DNA of 64,000 bases, from positions 868,001 to 932,000 of the forward strand of contig OY969103.1 in the NCBI GenBank assembly GCA_963697915.1, given 5' to 3'. The notes beneath the pieces are model-generated. The model was not told the DNA's origin. It saw only the letters and a list, made by a program, of their open reading frames with translations, and searched no databases. This document shows positions 48,096 through 56,824 of the stretch, one piece after another. A program made the position numbers and the translations under genes. Source of the DNA: VRUE01 sp963697915. GTDB lineage: Bacteria > Actinomycetota > Thermoleophilia > Solirubrobacterales > 70-9. Positions within the stretch are counted from its first letter, which is position 1; the number at the start of each line of letters is the position of its first letter.

Positions 48096-49478
48096 TCAGG
48101 CTTCCATCAGCGACTCCGAGCCCGTCCCTATGTGGGCGATCACTGCGGTCGCGGCGTGTACAGAATCCCAAGCGGCTCGCCAATCCCCGGAGGCAGCCCC
48201 TGCCGCCGCAGCACAACTGCCAGCCAAAGAAGCGGCTAGTAGCAACGCCTCGTCTCCCTCACTAGTCCCGACCCCGTGTGCCTGTGCCTCGATCATCTTG
48301 TACGAAGCCATTGCTGCGAAGCCATTGCAAACGGTGAGCCACCCTTCCTCAGGTGGGTAGTCAGGCATCCGCAAAAGGGCGGCCTCTATCGCCTCCGGAT
48401 TCAAGAGGTGCTCCGTAAGCTGCACGGAGTGGATCGCGTCGATATCGATAGAGCATCGCGCCCACACCGCACGAGCTATCCCACAGAGCAGACCGACCCG
48501 CCTAACCTCAATCTCCACAGCAGAACGCGGGCCGTGAACCAATAGCTCGCGGTGATCAGGTGCTCTCTCCCTAGTGGCCGCCTCGAAATCAAGCGCACCT
48601 CCGATGAATTTCTCCGCCGCAGGGGAACCGTCTAGGGCTCCATCGGGAGCAATCGCACCACCCGCAATCTTGTTCAGCCAGTTTTGGTCAATCCCATCGC
48701 TTTCGCGATTGGCCGTCGTAGGCATCAGAGCAAACTCAAGGTTCACTCGTCGAGTAGCCATGATTGGCAAAGGCAAGAGTTGCTCAGCGAAAGGATGGAC
48801 CGACTCCTCCTCACCCCAGAACTCCCATCCGATAACAAGCCAGCCATAGGTCCATCGGCTGCCAAGTCGCGTATTGGGTCCCGCGTGGACTGGCTCCATT
48901 CCCATTGGCCGAATCCATAGAGGGTCCTCTGCTCCCGCTTCCCAAAAGCGAAGCCAAGTTGGCTCTATCCACATCTCACAGGAGAGATTGGGCGGCGCTT
49001 CGCCGCCATCGAGGAACGAAATTGCATCGGCAGGAACGGCAATCTCCTCATTGACCGTGAGCGTTTCCGCCAAGCGACAGCAGATGTGCTTTACGAAGTA
49101 GCGCAGCACGTCTTCTCCGAACTCAGTCCAATCGGGTCCGAAAGCCGTACTGAGGTCAAGGTGACGATCAGCGATCACCTCGTCTTCCCGCTCGAACAAC
49201 AACTCGATAAAGCGGTCGTATGCCCGATCAAAGGGCTGGCTGCGTGCGTTGTTGCATTGGGCGCAAAGCGACGATGAGAACTTCAACGCATCGTTCTTGG
49301 TGCTACGCATCTCCCGTTCACCTTCGCCGTACATGACGATGGTGCGTTCGCCTCGAAGCTCTCCTCGACCGTGCTCTCGGATCAAGTCGGTCCGCTTGAA
49401 CTTGTGCTCGCTACTGTCGGCCTCGCGCTCCCTACACCACCAGCACATGCCCTTCTTGACTTCAATCGTCGGACCCAT
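48096..49478 (-). CDS. HNH-like zinc-ribbon protein of unknown role
   Basis: 460 residues from ATG 49478 (start uncertain; a weak ribosome site). An N-terminal CxxC...CxxC unit: 'GMCWWCREREADSSEHKFKR' and 'LCAQCNNARSQPFDRAYDRF', the HNH/zinc-binding arrangement with 'EH' as possible catalytic His. The remaining ~350 residues are mixed alpha/beta with Trp-rich stretches ('CEMWIEPTWLRFWEAGAEDP') and no known domain. GC content is visibly lower than the flanks, indicating transfer. Beside HicAB and a relaxase relic, a defence nuclease is plausible (inference). Confidence 0.6.
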   Translation of the reverse strand: MGPTIEVKKGMCWWCREREADSSEHKFKRTDLIREHGRGELRGERTIVMYGEGEREMRSTKNDALKFSSSLCAQCNNARSQPFDRAYDRFIELLFEREDEVIADRHLDLSTAFGPDWTEFGEDVLRYFVKHICCRLAETLTVNEEIAVPADAISFLDGGEAPPNLSCEMWIEPTWLRFWEAGAEDPLWIRPMGMEPVHAGPNTRLGSRWTYGWLVIGWEFWGEEESVHPFAEQLLPLPIMATRRVNLEFALMPTTANRESDGIDQNWLNKIAGGAIAPDGALDGSPAAEKFIGGALDFEAATRERAPDHRELLVHGPRSAVEIEVRRVGLLCGIARAVWARCSIDIDAIHSVQLTEHLLNPEAIEAALLRMPDYPPEEGWLTVCNGFAAMASYKMIEAQAHGVGTSEGDEALLLAASLAGSCAAAAGAASGDWRAAWDSVHAATAVIAHIGTGSESLMEA

Positions 49479-49648
49479 CGAACGTGAGATTACGACGAAA
49501 TCCGGATTGATCTGATCGTTAAGCCCTCCCCGGCCTACCCGCAGAACAGCACCGGGAGGGCGGCAGTCAAGGGCGCTCTGCGCCCGACCCCCGCAGGGGG
49601 TTGACGGCCGCCCGAGCGGTGCTTCAATCGCCGGTAGGTCGGGGTGGC

Positions 49649-50597
49649 TCATCGGCCGATGCCGTGCCCTCTGCCGAGCTGACGAGTCCTCGCCGCGTGC
49701 TGGCCGAGCCCGAGGGCTCGCTGCACCTGTTGCAGTCGCCGCCGCGCGGCCTCCTGGCGCGCTCGCTCGACTCCTCGCTGCGCCTGCGGGCCGAACGCCT
49801 CGTTTCGGTCCGTGATGCCGTGCCTCTGGCGGTAGCGCTCGATCTGCGAGACGCCGCGATCCCATGCCTTCGCCTTGGTCGGATCGCTCGGCCTCTCCCC
49901 CAGCTCGGCCTTGACGTAGGTGGGCGAGGAGATCCGCGCGGCGACGACCGCCAGCTCCCCCGAGCGCAGCGCCACCTCGTGGGCGGCGAGCTGGGAGCGG
50001 TCGCGCTCGGCGGCTTCAGCGATGTGCGGAATTGCCTTCGCGTAGATGGGGCGAGGAGGGCGCGATCTCCTCGCGGTGGGTCTGGATCTCGGGAGTAGCG
50101 TAGATGAAGGTCTCCTCGCGGCTGCGCGAGGCGGCGACGTATAGCTCCTGCTTGTCCATCGAGGGATCGGCGGCGACAAAGGCGCGGTCAACGGTGGTGC
50201 CCTGCGCGGAGTAGGTCGTGATCGCGTAGGCGTGTTCGAGCGCCGGGGCGTCGGAGTGGGCGTTGATCTTTGAGAGGTAGTCGGCTCCGATCTCGACGGC
50301 GCGGGGTTCATCGACCCCTTCGAGGGTCACGCGGCGCTCGACCGGATCGATCTCGGCCACCCACCAGCGCTCGCGGTTGAAGATTCCGGCGCTTCGGTCG
50401 TTGACGCGGGTGATGAGGAGATCGCCGGCGGCGAAGCCGGCCTCCCACTTCGATCTCCTGTGCTCCGAGCGCACCGGCCTGACGACGGACCTCGCGCGCG
50501 ATCTCGTTCAACTTCCTGACCTCGGCATTCTGCTTGGCGACCATCACGGCGTCCTCGCCGCGCTCGAAGGACCGGTGCCAGTCGTGGACACAGCCGG
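49649..50597 (-). pseudogene. C-terminal remnant of a MobF/TraA-type relaxase-helicase
   Basis: Three frames together give the family's C-terminal part: 'HDWHRSFERGEDAVMVAKQN', 'AEVRKLNEIAREVRRQAGAL', then after a frameshift near 50441 'FAAGDLLITRVNDRSAG', 'EHAYAITTYSAQGTTVDRAF', 'QELYVAASRSREETFIYAT' (RecD-like helicase motifs), then after a second near 50035 'IPHIAEAAERDRSQLAAHEV' and 'ERPSDPTKAKAWDRGVSQIE'. Relaxase and Walker A parts are missing. A relic of a conjugative element. Confidence 0.8.
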
Positions 50598-50638
50598 CAG
50601 TCGGCGATCGCCGCCGGTCGGGGAATTAGCCTCCTCAC

Positions 50639-51103
50639 GTGTCGTCGCCAGACCAAGTCGGCAGGAAAACGCAGATGGTCAACCGCCTCTTGTCGAGGCC
50701 GCTGACGGCGCGGCGGGCCGCGGCGATCATCTCGCTCTTCACGCTGACCCTCACCCTGGTCTCGGCGATGCTCGCCTTCCTCCTCGATCGCAACGACTTC
50801 CCGAACATCGGCATCTCGATCTGGTGGGCGCTGCAGACGGTGACCACCGTCGGCTACGGCGATTTCGTCCCCCACAACACCGAGGGCCGGGTGATCGGCT
50901 CGCTGGTGATGCTGGGCGGGATCAGCTTCAGCGCCGTGGTCACGGCATCGATCGCCGCCGCCCTGGTCGAGGCCGCGCGGCGGCGTGCCAGCGCCAAGCC
51001 GCAAGACCACCCGCTGGCGGCGCAGCTCGACGAGATCTCGACGCGCCTGCAGCGCCTCGAGGAGACGGTCGCGCGCTCGTCGGGACCGCAAGACCGACCA
51101 TGA
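50639..51103 (+). CDS. Two-TM potassium channel
   Basis: 154 residues. TM1 'AAAIISLFTLTLTLVSAMLA', pore helix and selectivity filter 'WWALQTVTTVGYGDFVPHN' (TVGYGD), TM2 'GSLVMLGGISFSAVVTASIA', then a short coiled-coil tail 'LAAQLDEISTRLQRLEETVA', which may tetramerise. No RCK domain. Overlaps the MFS gene as ATGA. Confidence 0.92.
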   Translation: MSSPDQVGRKTQMVNRLLSRPLTARRAAAIISLFTLTLTLVSAMLAFLLDRNDFPNIGISIWWALQTVTTVGYGDFVPHNTEGRVIGSLVMLGGISFSAVVTASIAAALVEAARRRASAKPQDHPLAAQLDEISTRLQRLEETVARSSGPQDRP

Positions 51104-52716
51104 TCGCCAAGTGGGGAGTGCTCGCGGTCCTCGCGACCGCCCAGTTCCTGATGGTCCTCGACCAGGCGGTGATGAACGTCGCGATCTCACAGCTGGTCGA
51201 GGACTTCGACACCACGGTGACCACGATCCAGATGGTGATCGCCCTCTACGCCCTGGTAATGGCCGGCCTGATGCTGACCGGCGGCAAGCTCGGCGACCTC
51301 TGGGGACGGCGGCGGGCCTTCGCGATCGGCCTCTGCATCTACGGCGTCGGGTCGGGACTGACCGCCGCCTCCTGGAACATTCCCTCGCTGGTCCTCGGCT
51401 GGTCGATCCTCGAGGGAATTGGCGCGGCGCTGGTCCTCCCCGCCCTCGTCGCCCTCGTCGCGGGCAACTACGAGGGCGGCGATCGGGCGATCGCCTACGG
51501 CGTGCTGGGCGGCGTCGCCGGCGCCGGGATCGCCGTCGGCCCGATCCTCGGCGGCTGGATGACGACCGACTTCACCTGGCGCCTGGTGTTCGTCGGCGAG
51601 GTCGTGGTCGCGATCGGCATCCTGCTCGGCACGCGGATGATTCGCGAGCCCGCCCGGAGCGGCGAGGCGCCCCGTCTCGACTGGATCGGCGGCGTGCTCT
51701 CGGCGGCGGGGCTCGCGCTGATCGTCTTCGGCGTCCTGCAGGCGAGCAACTGGGGCTGGCTGAAGCCGCTCGACTCTCCGCTCGAGCCCTTCGGCTTCTC
51801 CCTGACCCCGTTCGTGATCGGCGCCGGCGCGCTCGTTCTGGCGATCTTCGCCGCCTGGGAGCGCCGTCGTGAGGAGGCCGGCCTGGCGCCATTGGTCCAC
51901 CTGCGACTGCTCCGCGTCCCAACGCTGCGCGGTGGCACCTCGATGCTGCTCGCCCAGAACCTGATCCTGATGGGGATCTTCTTCACGATCCCACTCTTCC
52001 TGCAGGTCGTCCAGGGGCTCGACGCGCTCGAAACGGGGGTGCGGATGCTGCCCGCCTCCGTCGGCCTGTTCATCGCCGCGCTCGCCGGCTCCGCCCTCTC
52101 CTCGCGTTTCGCCGCAAGGGTCCTGGTCCGCGCCGGCCTCGTCATCGCCCTGATCGCCACCGTGATGCTGCTCGGCACGATCGAGCCCGAGCTCGACAAC
52201 GGCTCCTTCCTCGCCGCGATGGGCGTGCTCGGCGTGGGGATGGGCCTGATCGTCTCCCAGCTCGGCAACGTCGTCCAGTCCTCGGTCGGCGACGGCGACC
52301 GCAGCGAGGCGGGTGGGATCCAGTACACCGCGCAGCAGCTCGGCTCCTCGCTGGGCACGGCGCTGCTCGGCGCGATCGTGATCAGCGGCCTGATCACTGC
52401 CTTCTCGAGCAACGTGACGTCGGACCCGGCGATCTCCAAAGAGGTGAGCGACCAGGTAGAGGTCAGGCTGAGCGCCGGCGGCAGCTTCGTCGCCTCGGGC
52501 GAGGTGGAGGCGGCGGCTGGCGCCGCCGGGCTCGATCCCGACACGGTCGCCCGCGTGGTCGACAACTACGAGGACGCGCAGCTCACCGCGCTGAAGACCG
52601 CCTTCCTCTTCGCGGCCTTCCTCATCGTCGTCTCCTTCTGGCCAACCCGGCGCTTGCCGAAGCGACGCTTCGACGAGCTCCAGTCAGGCCCTGACCCGCC
52701 GCCGAGCGTGGCCTAG
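51100..52716 (+). CDS. MFS drug-efflux transporter, DHA2 type
   Basis: 538 residues, ~14 TMS. 'LMVLDQAVMNVAISQLVEDF', 'GGKLGDLWGRRRAFAIG' (motif A), 'GPILGGWMTTDFTWRLVFV' (motif C-like). Start overlaps the K+ channel stop (ATGA), so the pair is translationally coupled. The final base overlaps the convergent ppiB stop (CTAG). Confidence 0.89.
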   Translation: MIAKWGVLAVLATAQFLMVLDQAVMNVAISQLVEDFDTTVTTIQMVIALYALVMAGLMLTGGKLGDLWGRRRAFAIGLCIYGVGSGLTAASWNIPSLVLGWSILEGIGAALVLPALVALVAGNYEGGDRAIAYGVLGGVAGAGIAVGPILGGWMTTDFTWRLVFVGEVVVAIGILLGTRMIREPARSGEAPRLDWIGGVLSAAGLALIVFGVLQASNWGWLKPLDSPLEPFGFSLTPFVIGAGALVLAIFAAWERRREEAGLAPLVHLRLLRVPTLRGGTSMLLAQNLILMGIFFTIPLFLQVVQGLDALETGVRMLPASVGLFIAALAGSALSSRFAARVLVRAGLVIALIATVMLLGTIEPELDNGSFLAAMGVLGVGMGLIVSQLGNVVQSSVGDGDRSEAGGIQYTAQQLGSSLGTALLGAIVISGLITAFSSNVTSDPAISKEVSDQVEVRLSAGGSFVASGEVEAAAGAAGLDPDTVARVVDNYEDAQLTALKTAFLFAAFLIVVSFWPTRRLPKRRFDELQSGPDPPPSVA

Positions 52717-53171
52717 TCGGCCAGCTCGACGCGCTCGATGCGCTGATCCTCGACCGGGCGGTCGGCGCCGTCGGTCTCGGTTCCCTCGATCGCGTCGACC
52801 GCGTCCATCCCCTCGACGACCTGACCGAAGACGGTGTGCTTGCCGTCGAGCCAGTCAGCGGCGGCGATGGTGACGATGAAGAACTGCGAGCCGTTCGTGT
52901 TGGGGCCGGCATTGGCCATCGCCAGCGCCCCGCGGACGACCTTGTGCTCGTTGAACTCGTCCTCGAAGGTGTAGCCGGGGCCGCCGCGGCCGCTGCCCTC
53001 CGGGCAGCCGCCCTGGATCATGAAGTCGGGAATGACCCGGTGGAAGATCAACCCGTCGTAGAAGCCGTCGGCCGCGAGCTTGCGGAAGTTCTCGACCGTC
53101 TTCGGGGCGTCGGAGTCGTGCAGTTCGAGCACGATCTCCCCAGCAGTGGTGTGCAGCGTGGCCTGTGACAT
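52713..53171 (-). CDS. ppiB: Peptidyl-prolyl cis-trans isomerase, cyclophilin type
   Basis: 152 residues, cytoplasmic form (no signal peptide). Cyclophilin core: 'FYDGLIFHRVIPDFMIQGG' (catalytic Arg), 'GALAMANAGPNTNGSQFFIV', 'LDGKHTVFGQVVEGMDAVD' (Trp position is Lys-His). Assists protein folding. It starts 6 bp after the stop of the secreted 766-residue protein gene, in one transcript. Confidence 0.93.
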   Translation of the reverse strand: MSQATLHTTAGEIVLELHDSDAPKTVENFRKLAADGFYDGLIFHRVIPDFMIQGGCPEGSGRGGPGYTFEDEFNEHKVVRGALAMANAGPNTNGSQFFIVTIAAADWLDGKHTVFGQVVEGMDAVDAIEGTETDGADRPVEDQRIERVELAD

Positions 53172-53177
53172 GGCGCC

Positions 53178-55478
53178 TCACCCTACCGATCCCCTGACCC
53201 ACACCGTGAACGGTCGCGAGGCGCCGGGGACGTAGGGCCAGCGCTCCTCGGCGAGGGCAACCGCACGCAGCCGGATCCGCGCCGAGCCGCTGACGTAGCG
53301 GAAGCGGTAGCTGGCCTGGAAGCGGCCGCTGTGGTCGCTGCGGGTGACCAGCACCGGCCGCCAGCGCCGCGCCGCCTCCTCGTAGTACTGGATCGCGATC
53401 AGCTTGCCGCGCCGCGGCAGCGCCGCGCCGCGAGTGCGGACCCGGCCCCAGATCCGCACCGCCTCACCGGTGCGCAGCTGGCGCGGGCCGGCGTGGAGGA
53501 GCAGGCCGCCGCGAACGCGCAGGGAAAGGCCGGGCCGCCGCGCCCCGTCGAGGCCGGGCTCGCCGCCGAACCCAACCGTGATCCGGCGCGAAGGCCCGGA
53601 CCGCAGCTCCAGCCGGAAGCCGCCGCGCGAGCCGGTGCGGACGGCCTCCACCCGGAGCCGCGCGATGGCGCCCCGCGAGGGCCGCGCGACGACACGCAGC
53701 GTCCGCCCGGCGAGGCCGGCGCCGTCGGCGGTGAGCAGACGACCGGAGAGCGACGCCGCGACGCCGAAGGGAACGGTCACCGCCTCGCCCCGCCGATCGC
53801 GCCAGCGCAGCTTGGCGAACAGCCGGGTCTTCGCCGCCGGCGCCGACGCCGCACCCGGGGTCGGGTCCACCATCGCTTTCGACGGCCGCGCCGGGGCGAC
53901 CGGCGGCGGCGTCTTGCGCATCGCCATCTCGGTGCCGTCGGCGCGGCGGGTGCTCGCCGCCCGGTTGCCAGCCAGATCGGTGGCCTCGGCGCGGAAGACG
54001 TAGGTGCCCGGCCCGAGGCTCTCGGGCAGGCGAGCGACCAGGGTGGCGCTGCCCGGCCGCTTCCCGGCCTGGAACTTGGTCGGCAGGTCGAGCCAGCGGT
54101 CCGCCTCGAGACGGCGGTAGAGGATCTCGCCGGCGGCGGAGCCGGAGTGGTCGTCGGCGACTTCGGCCGTCACCGTCTCGGGGAGCTCCGACCCGCTCGT
54201 CTCGGCGACCGGCTCGAACGCGACCCCAGGCGGGACGTCGTCGAAGCGCATCGGCATCTCGACCGCGGTGCGGGGATCGACGTTGCCGGCTTCGTCGCGC
54301 AGCCAGAGGTGGAGGCGGTAGGTGCCGGGGCGGGGCACGGTGCGGTCGGCAAGCGCCGCGACGTCCCGGTCCCAGGCGATGTGGGCGCCGCTGTCGAAGC
54401 CGGCCGGGCCGACGATCCGCCAGTGGGCGCCGACGATCGGGCTCGCCGGACCCTGATCAGGGTTTACCCAGGAGAAGTCGAAGTCGTTGCTGGTGCGCCA
54501 ACCGTCGCCGCCGGCCAGAGCCAGGTTGCGCGGGTGCGCCGGCGGGTTGTTGTCGATCAGCAGCGTCCGCGCGGGAAGGCAGGCGGCGTTGCCGGCGAAG
54601 TCGGTGGCACAGTGGCCGAGGCTGTGTGGCCCGTCGCTGAAGGCCCAGGTATTGACCGTGGCGTTGCCGGAGACGAGCGTCAGGCAGGGCTGCATCTTCT
54701 TGCCCCGCCACTCGCCGCCGATATGCGCTTTCGCGCAGTCGTACTCGAAGAACGAGACGCGGGCGCCGTCGATCGTCGTCTCGCCGTAGTGGACACCGGC
54801 ACCGTGGTCGTGACCGCCGAAGTCGATGCGCTCGGGACCACGGCGCCAGCCCCCGTCGGTGAGGTGGCCGGAGATCCAGGCGCTGGGCGGCGTGTCGTCC
54901 TGGACGGTGAGGGTCAGCGCCCGCAGCGAGGACCACGAGGTCGGCTGCAGCTCGCACCACTTGTCCTCCCCCCGCGCGCAGAGCAGGCGGTCTTCGAAGG
55001 CCGCCGAGGGTGGGAAGCCGGCGGCGAAGCTGCGCAGACCGACGTCGGTCGTGCTGGCGGTCGCGAAGGGATGGAAGCCGCCGCCGTAGTCGACCGCGCC
55101 GAGCCGCTGCTCCATGCCGTCGTGGAGGGTCTGCCACCAGGTGCCGGTGACCCGGGTGATCCCGGTGGTCATCGGCGCCACCCAGCGCCAACGGCCGAAG
55201 CGGGTGCCGGAGACGGTCCCGGCGCCATTGGTGAGGCTCTTCACGTGGACGCCGTCGAAGGAGTCGGCGGGTGGCATCGGCACGCACCACGAGCTTTGGC
55301 GGAACTTGCTGCCCCCGGTCGTGTCCCACCAGTCAGCGTCGGCGCTGACGTACCAGCCGCACTGGGCGACGTTGTATTTGCCAGCGTTCGCCTCGCGCGC
55401 TCCAAACAGCAGCAGCGCCAGCGCCAGGCAGACCCCCAGCGCCAGCGCTCGCGCCCGCCCCACCCTCGTCCCCGACAT
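53178..55478 (-). CDS. Large secreted protein with Ig-like domains
   Basis: 766 residues from ATG 55478 (AAGGGGGG upstream). Signal peptide 'ALALGVCLALALLLFGAREA'. The first ~250 residues form a unique Cys-containing domain ('YNVAQCGWYVSADADWWDTT'). Next come repeated Ig/bacterial-Ig-like segments ('DEAGNVDPRTAVEMPMRFDD', 'AEATDLAGNRAASTRRADGT'), then two beta-rich repeats of about 80 residues ('VSLSGRLLTADGAGLAGRTL'-like) at the C-terminus. Probably cell-surface or extracellular; no sortase motif. Function unknown. Confidence 0.8.
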   Translation of the reverse strand: MSGTRVGRARALALGVCLALALLLFGAREANAGKYNVAQCGWYVSADADWWDTTGGSKFRQSSWCVPMPPADSFDGVHVKSLTNGAGTVSGTRFGRWRWVAPMTTGITRVTGTWWQTLHDGMEQRLGAVDYGGGFHPFATASTTDVGLRSFAAGFPPSAAFEDRLLCARGEDKWCELQPTSWSSLRALTLTVQDDTPPSAWISGHLTDGGWRRGPERIDFGGHDHGAGVHYGETTIDGARVSFFEYDCAKAHIGGEWRGKKMQPCLTLVSGNATVNTWAFSDGPHSLGHCATDFAGNAACLPARTLLIDNNPPAHPRNLALAGGDGWRTSNDFDFSWVNPDQGPASPIVGAHWRIVGPAGFDSGAHIAWDRDVAALADRTVPRPGTYRLHLWLRDEAGNVDPRTAVEMPMRFDDVPPGVAFEPVAETSGSELPETVTAEVADDHSGSAAGEILYRRLEADRWLDLPTKFQAGKRPGSATLVARLPESLGPGTYVFRAEATDLAGNRAASTRRADGTEMAMRKTPPPVAPARPSKAMVDPTPGAASAPAAKTRLFAKLRWRDRRGEAVTVPFGVAASLSGRLLTADGAGLAGRTLRVVARPSRGAIARLRVEAVRTGSRGGFRLELRSGPSRRITVGFGGEPGLDGARRPGLSLRVRGGLLLHAGPRQLRTGEAVRIWGRVRTRGAALPRRGKLIAIQYYEEAARRWRPVLVTRSDHSGRFQASYRFRYVSGSARIRLRAVALAEERWPYVPGASRPFTVWVRGSVG

Positions 55479-55599
55479 CGGTCCCCCCTTCGCTCGACGG
55501 CGTTCGTGGGACCAAGGGCACGGCGGCGAAAACTCTCCCCCCTTCGCGCTCACCGGCTGGGCGGCCAGCCGCCCGGGCCGCTCTGACAGAATGGCCCCG

Positions 55600-56748
55600 A
55601 TGGCACTGCCGACCGAAGAGCAGATCACCGAGAAGCTGCGCGCCGTGATCGATCCCGAGCTGCGCCGCTCGATCGTCGAGCTGGGCATGGTCCGCTCGAT
55701 CACGATCGCCGAGAGCGGCCGGATCGAGGTCGTCGTCTCGCTGACCACCGCCGGCTGCCCGATCCGCTCCCACTTCGAACAGGCGGTCGCCCAGCAGGTC
55801 GCCGAGCTCGACGGCGTGACCGAGGTCGCGGTCGGCTTCGACGTCCTCTCCGACCAGGAGAAAGGCGAGCTGCAGAAAGCGCTGGGCCGCGGCAAGCTGC
55901 CCGCCGGCGCCCTCGCCCAGGTCAAAAACGTGATCTGCGTCGCCTCCGGCAAGGGCGGCGTCGGCAAGTCGACGATGACCGCCAACCTGGCCGCGGCGCT
56001 GAACGCCGAAGGGCACGCGGCCGGCGCCCTCGACTGCGACGTCTACGGCTACTCGATCCCGCGCATGCTCGGCGTCAACCGCAAACCGGAGGTCAACGGC
56101 GAGCGCAAGATCCTGCCGCTGGAGTCGGCGGGTGGCGTCAAGGTGATGTCGATCGGCTTCTTCGTCGAGGAGAACGCGGCGGTCGTCTGGCGCGGCCCGA
56201 TGCTCCACAAGGCGATCCAGCAGTTCCTCGAGGACGTCGCCTGGGGCGAGCTGGAGTATCTGCTGCTCGACCTGCCGCCCGGCACCGGCGACGTCTCGAT
56301 GACGCTGTCCCAGCTGCTGCCGCAGGCCAAGTTCGTGCTGGTGACGACGCCGCAGCCGGCGGCGCAGACGGTCGCCAAGCGGGCCGCCGACATGGCCCAG
56401 AAATTCGACCTCGAGCTGCTCGGCGCGATCGAGAACATGTCGGGCTTCACGACTCCGGACGGCGAACGCTTCACGATCTTCGGCGAGGGCGGCGGCCAGC
56501 AGCTGGCCGACCAGCTCGACATCCCCCTGCTCGGCAAGGTGCCGCTCTCCGAGCCGCTGCGCGAGCACGCCGACCAGGGCACCCCGCTGGTCACGGCCGA
56601 ACCCGACTCACCCGCCTCGCAGGCGATCCGCCAGGCGGCCCGCGGCATCGTCGCCGCCACCCCGCAGGAGCTGCCCGTCCTGCAGGCGGTCCCCGCCGCG
56701 GCGGAAGCCCCCCCGGTCAGCGGCACGCCGCTGCCGGTCGTGCAGTAA
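55600..56748 (+). CDS. mrp: Mrp/NBP35-type Fe-S cluster carrier ATPase
   Basis: 382 residues. N-terminal MIP18/DUF59 domain ('VIDPELRRSIVELGMVRSIT', about 16-90), then deviant Walker A 'ASGKGGVGKSTMTANLAAAL', 'DLPPGTGDVSMTLSQLLPQA', and 'ENMSGFTTPDGERFTIFGEG' (the CxxC of many Mrp proteins is not evident). Assembles and delivers Fe-S clusters. CAGAAT lies 7 nt before ATG 55600, so that ATG is preferred over 55591. A useful partner gene context for the ferredoxin 3 kb on. Confidence 0.92.
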   Translation: MALPTEEQITEKLRAVIDPELRRSIVELGMVRSITIAESGRIEVVVSLTTAGCPIRSHFEQAVAQQVAELDGVTEVAVGFDVLSDQEKGELQKALGRGKLPAGALAQVKNVICVASGKGGVGKSTMTANLAAALNAEGHAAGALDCDVYGYSIPRMLGVNRKPEVNGERKILPLESAGGVKVMSIGFFVEENAAVVWRGPMLHKAIQQFLEDVAWGELEYLLLDLPPGTGDVSMTLSQLLPQAKFVLVTTPQPAAQTVAKRAADMAQKFDLELLGAIENMSGFTTPDGERFTIFGEGGGQQLADQLDIPLLGKVPLSEPLREHADQGTPLVTAEPDSPASQAIRQAARGIVAATPQELPVLQAVPAAAEAPPVSGTPLPVVQ

Positions 56749-56824
56749 CGAGACTCGACCCTCGCCACAACAATCGCAACCTTTTCGGGCCCCTGGACCG
56801 AAAAAACTGCGATAGACCATGTAG

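Noticed and set aside
53331..55586. 751-codon plus-strand frame over the secreted protein gene
   Set aside because: Composition is antisense-like (RRPARG runs); the minus-strand gene has signal peptide, ribosome site and domains.
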